This document shows, in pieces, positions 33,580-45,352 of a DNA stretch of 64,000 nucleotides. The DNA is from Aspidapion aeneum (lineage: Eukaryota > Arthropoda > Insecta > Coleoptera > Brentidae), in contig OY755039.1 in assembly GCA_963576565.1 (NCBI GenBank), forward strand, positions 28,348,602 through 28,412,601, written 5' to 3'. A model generated the notes under the pieces. It made no database searches and was not told where the DNA came from. It saw nothing but the letters and a program-made list of their open reading frames with translations. Numbering within the stretch: the stretch's first letter is position 1; each line of letters starts with the position of its first letter. Made by a program: the position numbers and the translations under genes.

Positions 33580-36140
33580 GTCTTAAAGGAGAACGCACTA
33601 AATACATTGTTTACCGGGATGCGTCAGATCAGCTGAATTTGACATATGTTGAAGGCCAAACCTTCCTGATATTTTTACCAAAAAAAATTGGGGGGGTCAT
33701 AGGATTTGTTTTTGAGCTATACTTATTTAAATGCGCGCCACTAAAATATGGAAAAATATGACCTTTTGTAGTTTTTTTGTAATAACTTATCGCCAAATAA
33801 AAATAAAAAATGGATATTAGTCTTATTTTATTGACAAAAGAGTCCCTTTCGGAATTTTATCAGTTTTTGACATATCGTTTGCATTACATACCTACAAAGT
33901 GGCTCAAAATAATTAAAACAAAAACAAGAAAAAGACCTGAGATTTATTAAATATAAAGAAAGGAAACTAAAAATGCATTGTCAAAATTAGCTTCACTTGC
34001 TTCATGTGAGTCGTTTTAACTATTCTAGAGTGATGTTTGCATAATATTTTATGTGTCAGTCTTTGACATATCGTTCGCATCAAATACCTACAGAGTGGCT
34101 CAAAATAATTTAAAAAAAACAGGAAAAATACCTGAGATTTATTAAATATAAAGAAAAGAAAATAAAAATGCATTGTCAAAATTAACTTCACTTGCTTTCA
34201 TCTGAGTCGTTTTAACTATTCTAGAGTGATGTTTGCATAATAGCTTATGTGATAAGCTTACAGGATATTTTTAATAAAAATTATTCAACGCATGACATGT
34301 TAACTAATTGTCTACGGAATAGTGTGTTTACCGGGATGCGTCAAATGTGTTGAATTTAAGTAGAGCCTAAACCGCCCTGATTCTTGACTCAAAAAAATTG
34401 GGGGGGTCATCGGTTGCGTCTTCGAGCTATATTTATTTAAATGCACGCCACTGGATTATGGAAAAATTTGGGTTTTTGTAGTTTTTTTTGCTACAACTTC
34501 TCGTCAAAGAGAAAAAAAACCAATATTAATTTTATTTTGTTTAAAAAAAGAGTGTTTTTAAGTATGTTCTCAATTTTTGACATATAGTTTTCGTCACATA
34601 TCTACTGAGTGGCTCAAATTATGAATAATAGACATACATGAATAATAATCAACTTAAAGGGTATTCCAAACATTTTTTGAATTTGAATGACATGTATACT
34701 GATTGCCTATGAAATAGTGAGTTTACTGGGATGCGTCAGATGCGGTGAATTTGAGATACGTTAGAGCCTAAACCGTTTTATTTTCGAGTTATACTTATTT
34801 AAATGTTGGAATATAGGAAATGCCGAATGTGGAAACGTGGTTACGAAAAGAGGTCTACTCACCCCGTTCCGAGGGTTCTACCAAAATTTTTTTGCATCAG
34901 AAAGAAAGCCTTCGAAAAAACTTAATTAACTTTAAATATCAACTTTTAATCCGTATAAGGCGATAGAAGTTCTAGCAAAAATCCATAATAGTATAGCTCA
35001 ATAACGAAACCGATGACCCCTCCCCCCCAATTTTTTGAAGCAAGTTTCAGAATCAGGCTCCAACATACTCAAATTCACCTCATCTGACGCATCCTGGTAA
35101 ACACACTATTCCGCTAGACAGCACACCTATCATTTGTTTAATTTAAAAAATGTTTGATTCCCTCTGTGGGTGTACTACATAAACCATTATGTATGTAAAT
35201 GTTACTTTATAACGACTTACATTGAAACTAATGAATTTATTTTGATTATTTATTTTAAATTTTATCTCTTTAGGTATATTTAACAAATCCTACTTATTAT
35301 TTCTGTATTTCTATTATTCATATTTTGAGCCACTCTTTTGATATGTGACTATAAAAAAATTGTGAACATACTTAAAAATACTTTTTTTTTCAACAAAATA
35401 AAATTAATATTGGTTTTTATTTCTATTTGACGAGAAGTTATAGCAAAAAAAACTACAAAAAGTCACATTTTTCTATATTCCAGTGGCGCGGATTTAAATA
35501 ATTATAGCTCGAAAACGAAACCGATGACCCCCAATTTCTTTGAGATAAGTATTTGGACGACTTGGGCCCTAGCATATCATAAATTCACCTCATTTAACGC
35601 CTCCCGGTAAACACACTATTCCGCAGACAATTAGTAAACATGTCATGCGTTGAATTAAATTTTTTTTTGAAATACCCTGTAAGCTTATTACATAACCTAT
35701 TATGCAAACATCACTCTAAAATAGTTAAAACGACTCAGATGAAAGCAAGTGAAGTTAATTTTGACCATGCATTTTTAGTTTCTTTTCTATATATTTAATA
35801 AATCTCAGGTATTTTTCCTGTATTTTTTTAAAATTATTTTGAGCCACTCAAACTATATGTTAAAAATTGATAAAATTCCGAAAGGTAGTCTTTTCTCAAT
35901 AAAATAAGACTACTATCAGTGTTTTATTTTTATTTGGCGATAAGTTATTACAAAAAAACTACAAAAGGTCATATTTTTCCATGTTTCTGTGGCGCGCATA
36001 TAAATAAGTACAGCCCAAAAACGAATCCTATGACTCCCCAATTTTTTTTGGTAAAATTATCAGGAAGGTTTTGCCTTCAACATATCTCAAATTCAGCTCA
36101 TCTGACGCATCCCGGTAAACAATGTAATTAGTGCCTCATC
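33580..36140. repeat. 2.5-kb composite palindrome of TTTACCGGGATGCGTCAGA units
   Basis: Left units start at about 33606, 34322 and 34717 with GTTTACCGGGATGCGTCA. Right units end inverted at about 35103, 35615 and 36120 with TGACGCATCCCGGTAAAC. Matching interiors include ACCAAAAAAAATTGGGGGGG, GTGGCTCAAAATAATT, TTGACATATCGTTTGC and CTTCACTTGCTTCATGTGAG. The axis lies near 34850-34950. A further partial unit lies at 36837-37040. There is no coding frame and the parent element is unknown. It abuts the 3' side of the globin gene. Confidence 0.82.
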
Positions 36141-36281
36141 CTTTTTCAAATTTTATCTTGGTATGTTTAATTTTTTGTGACAAACCTATTTTAGTATTAC
36201 AGAAACACTCATAATTATGTTTAACCCATGACGCGTCAAGACACGAAATTCAGACTGCATTTTTTTTTTAAAAAACTTGGT

Positions 36282-36287
36282 TTTATT
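36282..36287 (-). terminator. Candidate polyadenylation signal of the globin gene
   Basis: AATAAA on the minus strand, 155 bases after the globin stop codon. It is the first canonical hexamer I see downstream of that stop. The motif is common in AT-rich DNA, so support is positional only. Confidence 0.4.
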
Positions 36288-36441
36288 TCTTTTTCTAACT
36301 TTTTTTGAAACAGCGGACCCATTGCCACACACGACACATATTCTAAATTTAAAATTATAAATTTAAAACAAAAAGTGCCAATTCCCAATAGCACCTAATA
36401 AACATCATTGAGTATAAAATGCCCTTTTATCACTAACATTC

Positions 36442-36588
36442 TCAAGTTAGTGCTTTAGCATTATCGTAGCCCTTTGTTAGAGTCTCTATAATAAATTTGA
36501 TGGTGATTTTGTAGATGTTCTCGACGTTGGGTGTGTATCTGTCACCTAGGGTAGCTTCTACTGCTTCTAAAAAGGGTTGCTCGATTCT
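36442..36588 (-). CDS. Globin (globin X / neuroglobin-like), last coding exon
   Basis: This exon encodes 48 residues and a TGA stop: it starts RIEQPFLEAVEATLGDRYTP and continues through NVENIYKITIKFIIETLTKG to YDNAKALT. These are the G and H helices that close a globin fold; the L.DRYT...ENIYKI.I.F.I pattern is what I know from insect globin X / neuroglobin-like proteins. The start follows TTTTTCAG at 36589-36590, and the exon begins in phase 0, joining directly after the Trp codon that ends the exon at 53043. That is the classic G7.0 intron site. Globins of this group bind haem and oxygen or nitric oxide and are thought to work in redox or signalling roles rather than bulk transport. No frameshift or stop interrupts the exon, so selection seems to maintain it. 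Only 38 bases separate the acceptor from a foldback element (36628). Confidence 0.9.
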   Translation of the reverse strand, partial: RIEQPFLEAVEATLGDRYTPNVENIYKITIKFIIETLTKGYDNAKALT

Positions 36589-36627
36589 CTGAAAAACAAA
36601 GAAAATGGGTATTATTCTAGCTTCGTT

Positions 36628-37942
36628 CCATCAACCCGTTCGACAGTCATAAAACCGTCCGAAAAATCCTATTTGCGTTCTAGGTCGACGTTGTTATGTT
36701 ATCAGACAGTCAGTTTTCCGTTCCATCAGGCCACTTAAACCGGCCTTCTCTGAAATACAAGGATTGAAGACAGGCGCATTAGAAATGATTGCTCTCTCTC
36801 TTTTCTTTGTGCTTATCATATGTTGTTTTCTTTTTTCAATAAAATAAGACTAATATCAGTTTTTTATTTTTATATGGCGATAAGTTATTACAAAAAAACT
36901 ACAAAAGGTCCATATTTCACCAACCCAATTTTTTTTTGGTAAAAATATCGGGAAGGTTTGGCCTTTAACATATCTGAAATTCAGCTCATCTGACGTATTC
37001 CGGTAAACAATGTATTTAGTGCCTCCTCCTTTTTAATTTTAGTTCTTTAAAATGCAAATAAAATTACATTAATTAATAATAACCAAGTATAAACCACTAC
37101 AGACTGCCTAATAAACTAAATATACCAAAAATTGAAACCAACTTGCATTAGCACATATTTTGTAAATTGATTTTTACAAAATATTTGTGAAATTACCTAC
37201 ATATTATAGAAAGTCTCAATATGCACAAAGTTTTGGATATAGATCGTGATAATCCTAAGAAGTTAAGAAAATCAAATTTTATAGCTTGTACTTCGGTAGG
37301 TATATATAGTTTATGACCTTTTGCTATTTAAGAACCCCCAGGGCCGCAAGCAAGAAAAAATTTCTGAGAAGGTCTAAAAAATTTCAATAAAAATTTGCAT
37401 ATGTATTGTGCAATTTTGATTACCCTTGATCCCCTCCCTAGGTACAGCCTTGAAACTCACTGTAATTCAAGAAAGTTAAACATAAACATAAATATTTTAT
37501 TGCATTTTATTATTTGTTAAAATTGGTTGTGAAACTCAATTTATTTTTCCCTAAATGCCTAAATTTTAATGTTAATTACATAATTATTAATATTAAAATG
37601 TTATTCACGGATTATTTGCAATTTTCTCAGACAAATGTACATTTAATGTAATTTTATGGTATATGTTTATCTCTGGTGATGTAAACTAGGTGTGTTGTCA
37701 TGAAGTGGATCAGAATTTACATACAATTTTTCCAGTGCAACATATGATATACACAAAGAAAAGAGTGAAATGCAAACATTTTTAATGCGCCTGTCGTCGA
37801 TCCCAGTACTTCGCAGGAGTCCGAAACCGGTTTAAGTAGCCTGATGGAACGGAAAACTCATTGTCCGATAACAGTAGAACGTCGACCTGGAACGCAAATT
37901 AAATTTTTCGGACAGTTTTATGACTGTCTAATGTCCTAATGG
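36628..37942. mobile_element. Foldback element, arms of about 205 bp, beside the globin acceptor
   Basis: The left arm (36628-36834) and right arm (37739-37942) pair inverted: GACAGTCATAAAACCGTCCG / CGGACAGTTTTATGACTGTC, GGTCGACGTT / AACGTCGACC, TTTTCCGTTCCATCAGGC / GCCTGATGGAACGGAAAA, GACAGGCGCATTA / TAATGCGCCTGTC, ATCATATGTTG / CAACATATGAT. The interior begins with a partial copy (36837-37040) of the TTTACCGGGATG repeat and is otherwise unrecognised AT-rich sequence. Confidence 0.85.
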
Positions 37943-37944
37943 AA

Positions 37945-38185
37945 AAAAAGTCCCTCTTCAAATCCGCGAAGGGGCGTAACCAATTTCCAAGTAGTATAGA
38001 AGCCGTTAACCATATCGAAATTTGTTTTGACAACTGTCAAAGCTGCAATGTAAAAAAAAAAATTGAAAATAGAAAAAAATTAGTTACGCCACTTCGTGGT
38101 ATTGACGACGAGTTGTGTTCTGCCCATAGAAATAAAAAAATAAATAAAACGCTCGTCAAACCTGCGCAGCCTGGAGGAATCCGCT
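37945..38185. other. Short spacer with an 86-codon frame of unknown meaning
   Basis: A plus frame at 37939-38199 begins in the foldback end and runs into the LINE tail. I recognise no domain and treat it as chance. Confidence 0.5.
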
Positions 38186-40016
38186 ATTTTTTAGTTTAGT
38201 TTAGTTTATTTATTAAACGGATAGCACCATTTTACAATTTTGAATTACAAAATACTTAAAATAACCTAAAAAATTCACTAAATATATAAAAAACACTCAG
38301 GTAATTAAAAATAAACATTCACTGTTAAACATTTTACAAACATGAATTAAGACGATTTTTTATCACACTGATAGAGTTGTTAAAAATATCAACCTGTCCT
38401 GAAAGATTATTTGCCAACCGAAGAGATCTACTAATGGGGTTATGATATGCATAGTTTGTTCCATGATATTCAATATGAAACAGGTTACTAACCCGAGTAT
38501 GGCGAGCAGCATTTAAGCCTACACAATCAAGCACAGTTGAACAGTCGATCTCACCTTTTATCAATTTACTTATAAAGCATAAATCAATTATTATCCTACG
38601 ATTCTGGAGAGACTGTATATTTAAAGTTTTTTTTTTATGCAGCCATATTCATATTCGCCCCTAATGAGGTTCATTTTGTATGCACAAGTTCTTCAAAATT
38701 TATTATGTACCCTTTCTAGGCTTTCTATATAAGCATTATAATGAGGATTCCAAATGAATGAGGCGTACTCCAAGACAGATCTAACCAATGAGCAGTATAA
38801 AACTTTAAAAGTCGTATAATTAAAATCTCTAGATAATCTTGTAATAAACCCCAATTTTAAATCCCTTTGAAACGACACCTGAAATGTGAGCCCTAAACGT
38901 TAATTTGCTGTCAACCAATATTCCTAGATCTTTAATTTCATCTTTTCTTTCAATAACTTGGTTTCCTAAGGTATACAAATTAAGAACTGTGTTATTTTTC
39001 CAAGAAAATGAAATACAATAACATTTATTCACATTTAAATCTAAATCATTAATAGTACACCAATAATAAAAATTATCCAAATCAAGTTGTAGATTATATA
39101 TGTCAAGATCCGAATAAATTATTTTATATAATTTAAAGTCTTCAGCAAAATTTAGTGCTTCAGCATGCTCTATAACTTGAATAACATCATGAATAAATAA
39201 AATAAACAGAAGCAGTGCAGTTAACTTATGTAGAAGCAACCGCAAGTTGACTCTATCAAAAGCATTGGAAAATTCAGTGTAGATGGAGTCAACCTGTAGC
39301 TGATTCTCAAAAGCCGAGATAATGAGTTTTTGATACACTCCCAAGTTAGTAACTGTTGATCTTTGAGATGTAAACCCGTGTTGTTGTAAAATTATTATTG
39401 ATTTGCAGGCCCAAATAAATGCTTTGTAGTTAAAAAATCAAGTAGTTCAGGGATTTCTGACTGAGTACACACTGCACGGTAATTTTCAATGTTTTCCCCA
39501 TTTCCATTTTTATAAATTGGTTTTAAATATCTATGTTTCCAAAAAATTGGGTATTTCCCAGGCCCTAACGATCTGTTAAATAAAATTTTCAAGGGTACCG
39601 CCAAAGTAAAGACACAGTTAATTAAAAAATGAGATGATATTCCATCTGGACCTGATGAAAATTTAACGGGTGATATAATTAATTCGATCCATATTATCAG
39701 AATATGACAAAACTAATGGGTTCACATCCACAGTTTTTTCGAAATTATAATGGGGAAGATTGGCGTTATTGTCACTTTTGTAAACCGTAGAGAAATGCTC
39801 TGAAAAAAGATCAACAGTTTCATGAAGACTACTACTATTTCTATCACCCAAAAACATTAATATTGGCAGTGAGTGAACTTTTCTTTGATCATTACAAAAT
39901 TTCCAAAAAGATCTAGGATTATTATTTATATTTTGCTCAACTCTGCCAATATATGAATTATGACAGATTAAGCAAGGCCAACTTTGACAGGTACTATTTG
40001 GGCGGCATTGAAACAA
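38186..40016 (-). pseudogene. Jockey-like LINE, 5'-truncated with an internal RT deletion
   Basis: Reading the minus strand from 40016: NPRSFWKFCNDQRK and DLFSEHFSTVYKSDN (linker after the endonuclease), PGKYPIFWKHRYLKPIYKNG with ENIENYRAV (RT blocks 1-2), VDSIYTEFSNAFDRVNLRLL (RT block 3), LLLFILFIHDV, NFAEDFKLY in place of YADD-x-LKLY, DLDLNVNKCY, KDLGILVDSKLTFRAHI, and SLVRSVLEYASFIWNPHYNA. Roughly 60-70 residues between LLHKL and LLLFILFIHDV are missing, which removes part of the palm, and the catalytic box is altered. Frames break several times between 39663, 39395, 38829, 38693 and 38334. The 3' end is at 38186-38214, where the minus strand carries a TAAAC repeat tail. A clearly dead copy inside the globin intron. 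Confidence 0.88.
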
Positions 40017-40094
40017 TTAAAGATATTTTACAGATCGTCACTGCTTATTTTTCACAGCGACCTCTAGGGGTAGTGGTTATACTACGTTTTTAAG

Positions 40095-41148
40095 CAGTGG
40101 CGGCTGCTACACGGAGGGCAACGGGGCAGTGCCCTCCCAAAACTAGACAACAAACAGTATTGTTAATTGATTTATTAAAACAAGTTAAATCTTCCCTCAT
40201 GACATGATTGTCTGGTTCTTTTTATTATCTGTGGTTAACAACAAGCGATTAATTGCGTGAACTTTTTTAGCGTAAATAGTTACAAGCCGGCAGCACCGCG
40301 CGGGTCAAGGTTTCAATTTCACTCGTTCTTCAGCGGGGTATGGGTGGATATTCTCGAGCGGGGGCGGGACGAATGTGTGTTTTAGTTGAAGTCGGCCATC
40401 ATCATCGTGCATAAACGTCCGTTGCCCTTCTACACGTTGCCGGTTATATCCTTAGTTAAGACGTATGAGTTTGTTTTGATTTGGGTTATGTCAATAGTAA
40501 AAAGCATTGCCGGTCGCGTGTCTTTGTTTTTGTTATCGTTTGTTTATAAAATGGAAATAAATACCGTCGATTACATAATTAACTGTGCAAATTTAAATAC
40601 GTTGACATATGAACTTCGATTACAAATAAAATCTTTAGGGCCACATAGACCGGACCTAATAATCCTAAAACTTAACCAAAATTTTAGTGCAAGTTATCCT
40701 GCGTGGGTGGCAAAAGGAATGTGTGATACCTATCAAACACTTTAGTGGAAAGTTAAAAACACAAAGTAAGTGCTACTTATTTAAATAACCACATAGAATT
40801 TCCTATGCTAGGCTGATATTAGATGCCAATTGAATAGTGCCTATAGGCAAAACATTACCGAACATAATGAAAATGTGGCAAAAAATAGACATATACTTAG
40901 TAGGTTAATAGACTGTTTAAAATTCTGTGGGATTTTTGAGGTTGCTCTACGAAGCCATGATGAATCTAAAACTGGTGCCAATCCAAGCACTTTGTGCGTG
41001 TAAAAGAAGGGCGAATAAAAAACTACACCAAGTAGCTGCTTGTTTGTAAAATTCTAAAATAAAAATGTTCAGGTAAGTTTTTTTATCTCCTTTTCCATGC
41101 AATATAAATTTCTGCCCCCCTAATTTATAACGTCACCAGCCGCCACTG
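40095..41148 (+). mobile_element. hAT element (copy 2), complete ends, internally deleted
   Basis: It starts CAGTGGCGGCTGCTACACGG and ends ACCAGCCGCCACTG, so the outer inverted repeat is CAGTGGCGGCTG; symmetry extends outward by AAG / CTT. The 8-bp flanks (TTTTTAAG, CTTGCAAA) do not match, so no target duplication is visible. The interior shares about 600 bp with the relic at 4012-4992, including a zinc-finger start frame. Confidence 0.8.
40551..40745 (+). pseudogene. hAT transposase N-terminus (internally deleted copy)
   Basis: A 64-residue frame starting MEINTVDYIINCANLNTLTY, with LGPHRPDLIILKLNQNFSA, parallels the 75-residue frame at 4594. After that point about 100 bp present in the other copy (including the CGC...LF finger) are deleted, and the frame ends YPAWVAKGMCDTYQTL. 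It encodes no catalytic domain. Confidence 0.65.
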
Positions 41149-41159
41149 CTTGCAAAGTC

Positions 41160-42230
41160 ACTACGTTCTGAAGCCTGGCGACGCAGTTTTGGTGAGCCAG
41201 TGACCCTATATGCTTAATCACCATAACGACCCCTAGGGCTAACCTGCTTGTACTTAAAATCTGTGCAAAAATGGCGGCCAACGTTCCGTCGCCCCTATTG
41301 GCGGTTGCGCAGTAGTCGAAGCGCAATCTATTTATTTTTCTATATCTATGGTCTGTTCGGCTTCCGATGTCCGACACAAAAAGGAGACCGTGTGCAACGA
41401 TTATAAACATACAGGATTGCCTATTAGCTCGAATCTTTAAGCGGTAGGCGGCACCTTGCTTACGTCACTAGTGGACCTCAGCTCAGCGCGCTTCATTTAA
41501 TACACATTGCAATCATGAGTTTTTCCCGCTTTTTTCTTGCTTATTTGCATACAAATTTTTTATTCGTGTTAGTAAATAAAATTAATAATTTCATTCATTC
41601 AAAACAAATGATTTGATAAATCAAGAGTTTGCTCTGAGAGCTGAATTTTCCTACCAGCCGATATGTTGGAGTTTCTTTTTTAAATAGATGAAAGTTTTAG
41701 AATAGAAGTAGGATTTTTTCTAAAAGTTTAATCAATTTAAATCATTAGATGTATAATGTATTGTTTTTGTTGCGGATATCATAAAATACACTTATATTCT
41801 GTGGTAACAAAAAGGTATTTATTTGATATTACAGATCTAAAATTGCAATATTTATTATATTATTATGTCAAAAACCAGTCAGTTTTTGGAGAAAACAGCC
41901 AAATAAGATGTGTTTTCAACTTCTTATGCTTATGCAAATGATTTACATTGTTTGTGTTATGAGTTGTTTTTATTCCACCCAGCGCCCGTTTTCACTCCTT
42001 CTCCTGTAACATGTTTCTGAAAACTTCTATAAAGATACTAAAAAAAAAATAAGAAAAAACTGAAACTAAACTTGGAGAAACTGTCTACAAAATAAACTTT
42101 TCAAAAATCAGTTTAATAAAAGAAGTACGTTTGCGGCATAATTACCAATTTTCTTCAATGTGATTAATTTAATGAGCAAGGAGTATCAAAAAATCCAAAA
42201 AAAAATTAAAAGTGTATATTAATATAATAA
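41160..42230. other. Unrecognised sequence in the globin intron
   Basis: 41160-41450 is less AT-rich and contains AAAAATGGCGGCCAACG, a YY1/Pho-like motif. A 96-codon minus frame (41120-41410) has no recognisable domain. 41460-42230 is AT-rich with nothing recognised. Confidence 0.45.
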
Positions 42231-42238
42231 TATAAAAG

Positions 42239-42424
42239 CAGTGGCGCACCCAGGAATAGGTCTTGGGGGGGGGCGAGGCCCCTTCGGGGGGTCAAAGCCT
42301 CATGATGTCGAATTTTAAGCTATTTTTTGTGTTTTATTTCATTAAATATGTGGAAAATATGCAAAAAATCCAAGGCTTGGGAGGTGCCCGGGCCCCAAGC
42401 CCCCCCCCCCCTGGGTGCGCCCAT
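42239..42424 (-). mobile_element. Poly-G hAT-like MITE (inverted orientation)
   Basis: It starts CAGTGGCGCACCCAGGAATA, has G-rich and C-rich subterminal tracts, the inverted family core (AAATATGTGGAAAATATGCA), and ends CCCTGGGTGCGCCCAT. TATAAAAG and GATAAAAG flank it, a target duplication with one mismatch. Confidence 0.8.
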
Positions 42425-42434
42425 GATAAAAGTA

Positions 42435-43357
42435 GGGTAAATGCGGAAGAGTTGCCGCGGAGGGAGAGACACCGCTTTTCACGTATTTCAAAGATTACGC
42501 TATAACATAGGCAACCAAGTATGCCAACATTCAAAGTTCCTCATTTAGTGAACGGTTATAACATCGGACTTGTTTGTTTTTTAAAATATCGCTTGCAATC
42601 CTTGAATTTAAGGTAAAATTTTCTTAGCAATATTTTAAGTACTGTCCTAATAAGTGTGATTATTTGCAATGTGGTAGTTTTTTTTCACATTCGTGTGTTT
42701 TATTCAGCATTTTGGGGTTATGTTTACCGGTGCCATGCCGTATTTTGTTGCGTTTTAAATCTGTAACCTTGATAATCAGGTGCGGCTTCTCCCCCAACAA
42801 AAAGGACAGTTGCCGCATTTTCAAGAAGACCGAGAAAAAATTCAATGGAGTGACAGCGATGATGAACCTCTAGCCAAAAAGAAAAATGAAAACCAGGAAC
42901 GCTGCGTGAATTGCTTCGCAGTTTACGCAACTACAACTAAAAAAGTGAATTGATTACAATCGTTGTTTGAGGCCATCAAACAACGTTACAATGTATTAAA
43001 TGATTAAAATGGCTACATCTCACTTGCAAAATGTATGGGGGAGTTTGTAACATCTGTTCCAGACTCAAATTAAGGAAAAAAATTAAAATTAGAGGTTTTT
43101 TTGAGAAACGGTTATAGCGACGTGTCTCATATTTTCACGCGGCATCTCCCCCAGCAGTGTGGGAGAGATGCCGACTTTAATTTTAAAAAAAATTTTTTGC
43201 TATGTTCATGTTTTCTTACATATATTTTTTATTTTTGTATTTTAATAAAGTTTAACGCAGTAACTGTGCATTAATTTATTTTAAAGAAAAAAATCTCAAG
43301 ACTTACAGATGTTACAGCTATTTTTTAAAAAGTGCGGCAACTTTCCCGCATTTACCC
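42435..43357 (+). mobile_element. Pogo-like (Tc1/mariner superfamily) element, 923 bp, mostly deleted
   Basis: Terminal inverted repeats of about 24 bp: GGGTAAATGCGGAAGAGTTG and CAACTTTCCCGCATTTACCC. TA flanks on both sides (42433-42434, 43358-43359). The middle holds the C-terminal end of a transposase-like frame (42759-42953). Confidence 0.85.
42759..42953 (+). pseudogene. Pogo/jerky-type transposase C-terminal remnant
   Basis: The frame gives LPHFQEDREKIQWSDSDDEP followed by LAKKKNENQERCVNCFAVYA and a stop. An acidic SDSDDEP linker followed by C..C is typical of the C-terminal tail of insect pogo/Tigger/jerky-like transposases, where a treble-clef finger follows. Here the finger is cut off, and the DDE core and the DNA-binding half are missing. 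Function must come from an autonomous relative, if at all. Identification is from the motif pattern and from the element's TA-flanked repeats. Confidence 0.6.
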
Positions 43358-43746
43358 TAATATATATTTATATTTCTACACTGAAAGAGGGAACACAAAG
43401 CTTTTATTTCAAATTTCAATAATAAATTAATGTGCTTTGTTTATATAAATTCACTTAATTCACATTTCTAAAGGTTTATTTGCCTCCTAAATAGTCAACC
43501 ACACCGTCAAATAAATGAAAAAACGCAAAAAAACGGAGATAAAAACGTCAAAAACACCTTCAAATCACACGAACTCTCAATACAAACAAAGCAACTGGTC
43601 CGCTGGTCACGTAAGCAGGCAGTGTTCGTCTCGCTTGAGCGACGCTAATATAGAGTTAAATAGAAATAAGCAATCCTGTGTGTTTAGGATTGGCCGTGTG
43701 TACTTTTTCATGAAAAACAATAGGGGCTAAAAGACATGCCTACCTA

Positions 43747-44231
43747 CAGAGTTGTGCAGATTACTGGAAAAAAGTAGTGAAATATAACAACTAACTACTT
43801 CATCAAAAAAGTAGTTTAATTACTTGGTGGATAAACTTCTTTTTAAATAAAAGTAGTTAAATTAATAACTACTAGTCGTTAGTAGTTAAAAATTTAACTA
43901 CTTTTTTGATTACAAGCCATATGTAGGTAGCGAATTTAAATGGCCAGTCAGCCCACAGCAGCATTTGACTTTTGTTTTTATTCTGCATAAAATAATCGCA
44001 AAAAGCATTTCACGAAGTAGTTAATTACATGGTTTTAACAACTTTTAGTAGCTTTTGGATAATCAAATTCCGCAAAAGTAGTTAAATTACTAAGAGTAGT
44101 TAATACCAAGTGGTTAACTACTTTTTGCGATTATTTTATATATAACTACTAGGAGAAAAAAAGTATTCAGAGTGCAACTACTTTTACGGAAAAAGTAGTT
44201 AACTACGAAGTTAACTACTGCCCAATTCTGC
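43747..44231. mobile_element. hAT-like MITE rich in GTAGTTAAC motifs (copy 1)
   Basis: It starts CAGAGTTGTGCAGATTACTG and ends GTTAACTACTGCCCAATTCTG. The flanks CCTACCTA and CTTACGTA agree at six of eight positions, a decayed hAT-type target duplication. AAGTAGTTAACTAC-like motifs recur many times in both orientations, and a central block is TAGGTAGCGAATTTAAATGG. Confidence 0.8.
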
Positions 44232-44334
44232 TTACGTAAACGCAACGTATGTTACGTTAATAGGTTACGGTGCGTATATATTAGAACGAGTTGAAAGCCA
44301 AGTTAAAGCAATATTCAAACTGTCTGCATCTATA

Positions 44335-44520
44335 ACCAGTGGCAGCTCGTGATGAGGTCTTTGGGGCGCCGCCCTTTCTGTTACTATCCAGGGTGTCCCA
44401 TTAAGGATAGCAGCCGGATTTATCTCAGAAACTACTACCGCTACGACTGCGGGAGAAACATTGTTATAACCAAAATATATTTGTTTCTGAAGCTCTCCGT
44501 TAGGGAGCAGTAATTAATAT
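44335..44520. mobile_element. Fragments of two DNA elements
   Basis: CAGTGGCAGCTCGTGATGAG (about 44338) looks like a hAT left end, and CAGGGTGTCCCATTAAGG (about 44390) looks like a mariner-type end. Neither partner end was found. Confidence 0.4.
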
Positions 44521-45352
44521 ATTGATTAGAATAATTTCATTTTTGGACGAAACACTATGGTTAACATACACAAGTTATTCCATATCATTATTCCCTGAAA
44601 ATTCTGCATAATTTAGACCCCCCACATGCACGTCCATGTTACTTGCATACCTTGAAGCAATTAAAATGTCACTTTCTATTAAAACAATAATTACTCCTGC
44701 CTGGTAACCAAATCTGTTCGGTATTTAAATCCGATCAATCCGATTGATCCAAATGCGTTTGGTAATTCCGAGGAGAGGTAAATCTGAATCGTTCGGTCAA
44801 GGCCAGCACAAAAATAGAGGCCACGACCCTGAAAAAATCAGCTGTTCTCCCCCTGATTTACACATTTTACATTGGGTCTTATGGGAGGTCAGACGTTTTT
44901 TAATGATATTTTCAAAATGGCACTACAGATTTCCGCAAAATTTCAGTGAAATATTCTCAGACACCATCCCGATATTCCACCAAAGTTTTGTAAGGAAGCA
45001 CATGGGGTTATGTTTATGAATTTTTTTCTTTTAATCGTAAAAATCTGCCGTTTTGTTTTCTAAAAATGAAGAATTCGGAACTATTTAAACCAGAAAGTAG
45101 AAAAACCTATAGAATACAGGTACCTGATGAGAACTATGCTGAAGTTGTGGATAATTAACAGTATGTGTATCTATCTGTCCGTTCGGTAATTACAATTTGC
45201 TCCGACCAATCTGCGATCAGCTGATAAAAATCCGTCGGCTCGGCGATTTGATCGGATAAAAATTGATTAAATAACACATGGCCGCACCCTAGGGGGGCCT
45301 AGGGCTCCGCTTCTCCCCCAGGCCTAAGATTTCTTAAAATATTTTCCACATA

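Noticed and set aside
37939..38199. 86-codon plus frame
   Set aside because: Starts inside a foldback arm and runs into a LINE tail; a composite of unrelated repeats.
40095..41148. 8-bp target duplication for this hAT element
   Set aside because: The flanking octamers differ (TTTTTAAG and CTTGCAAA), so none is claimed.
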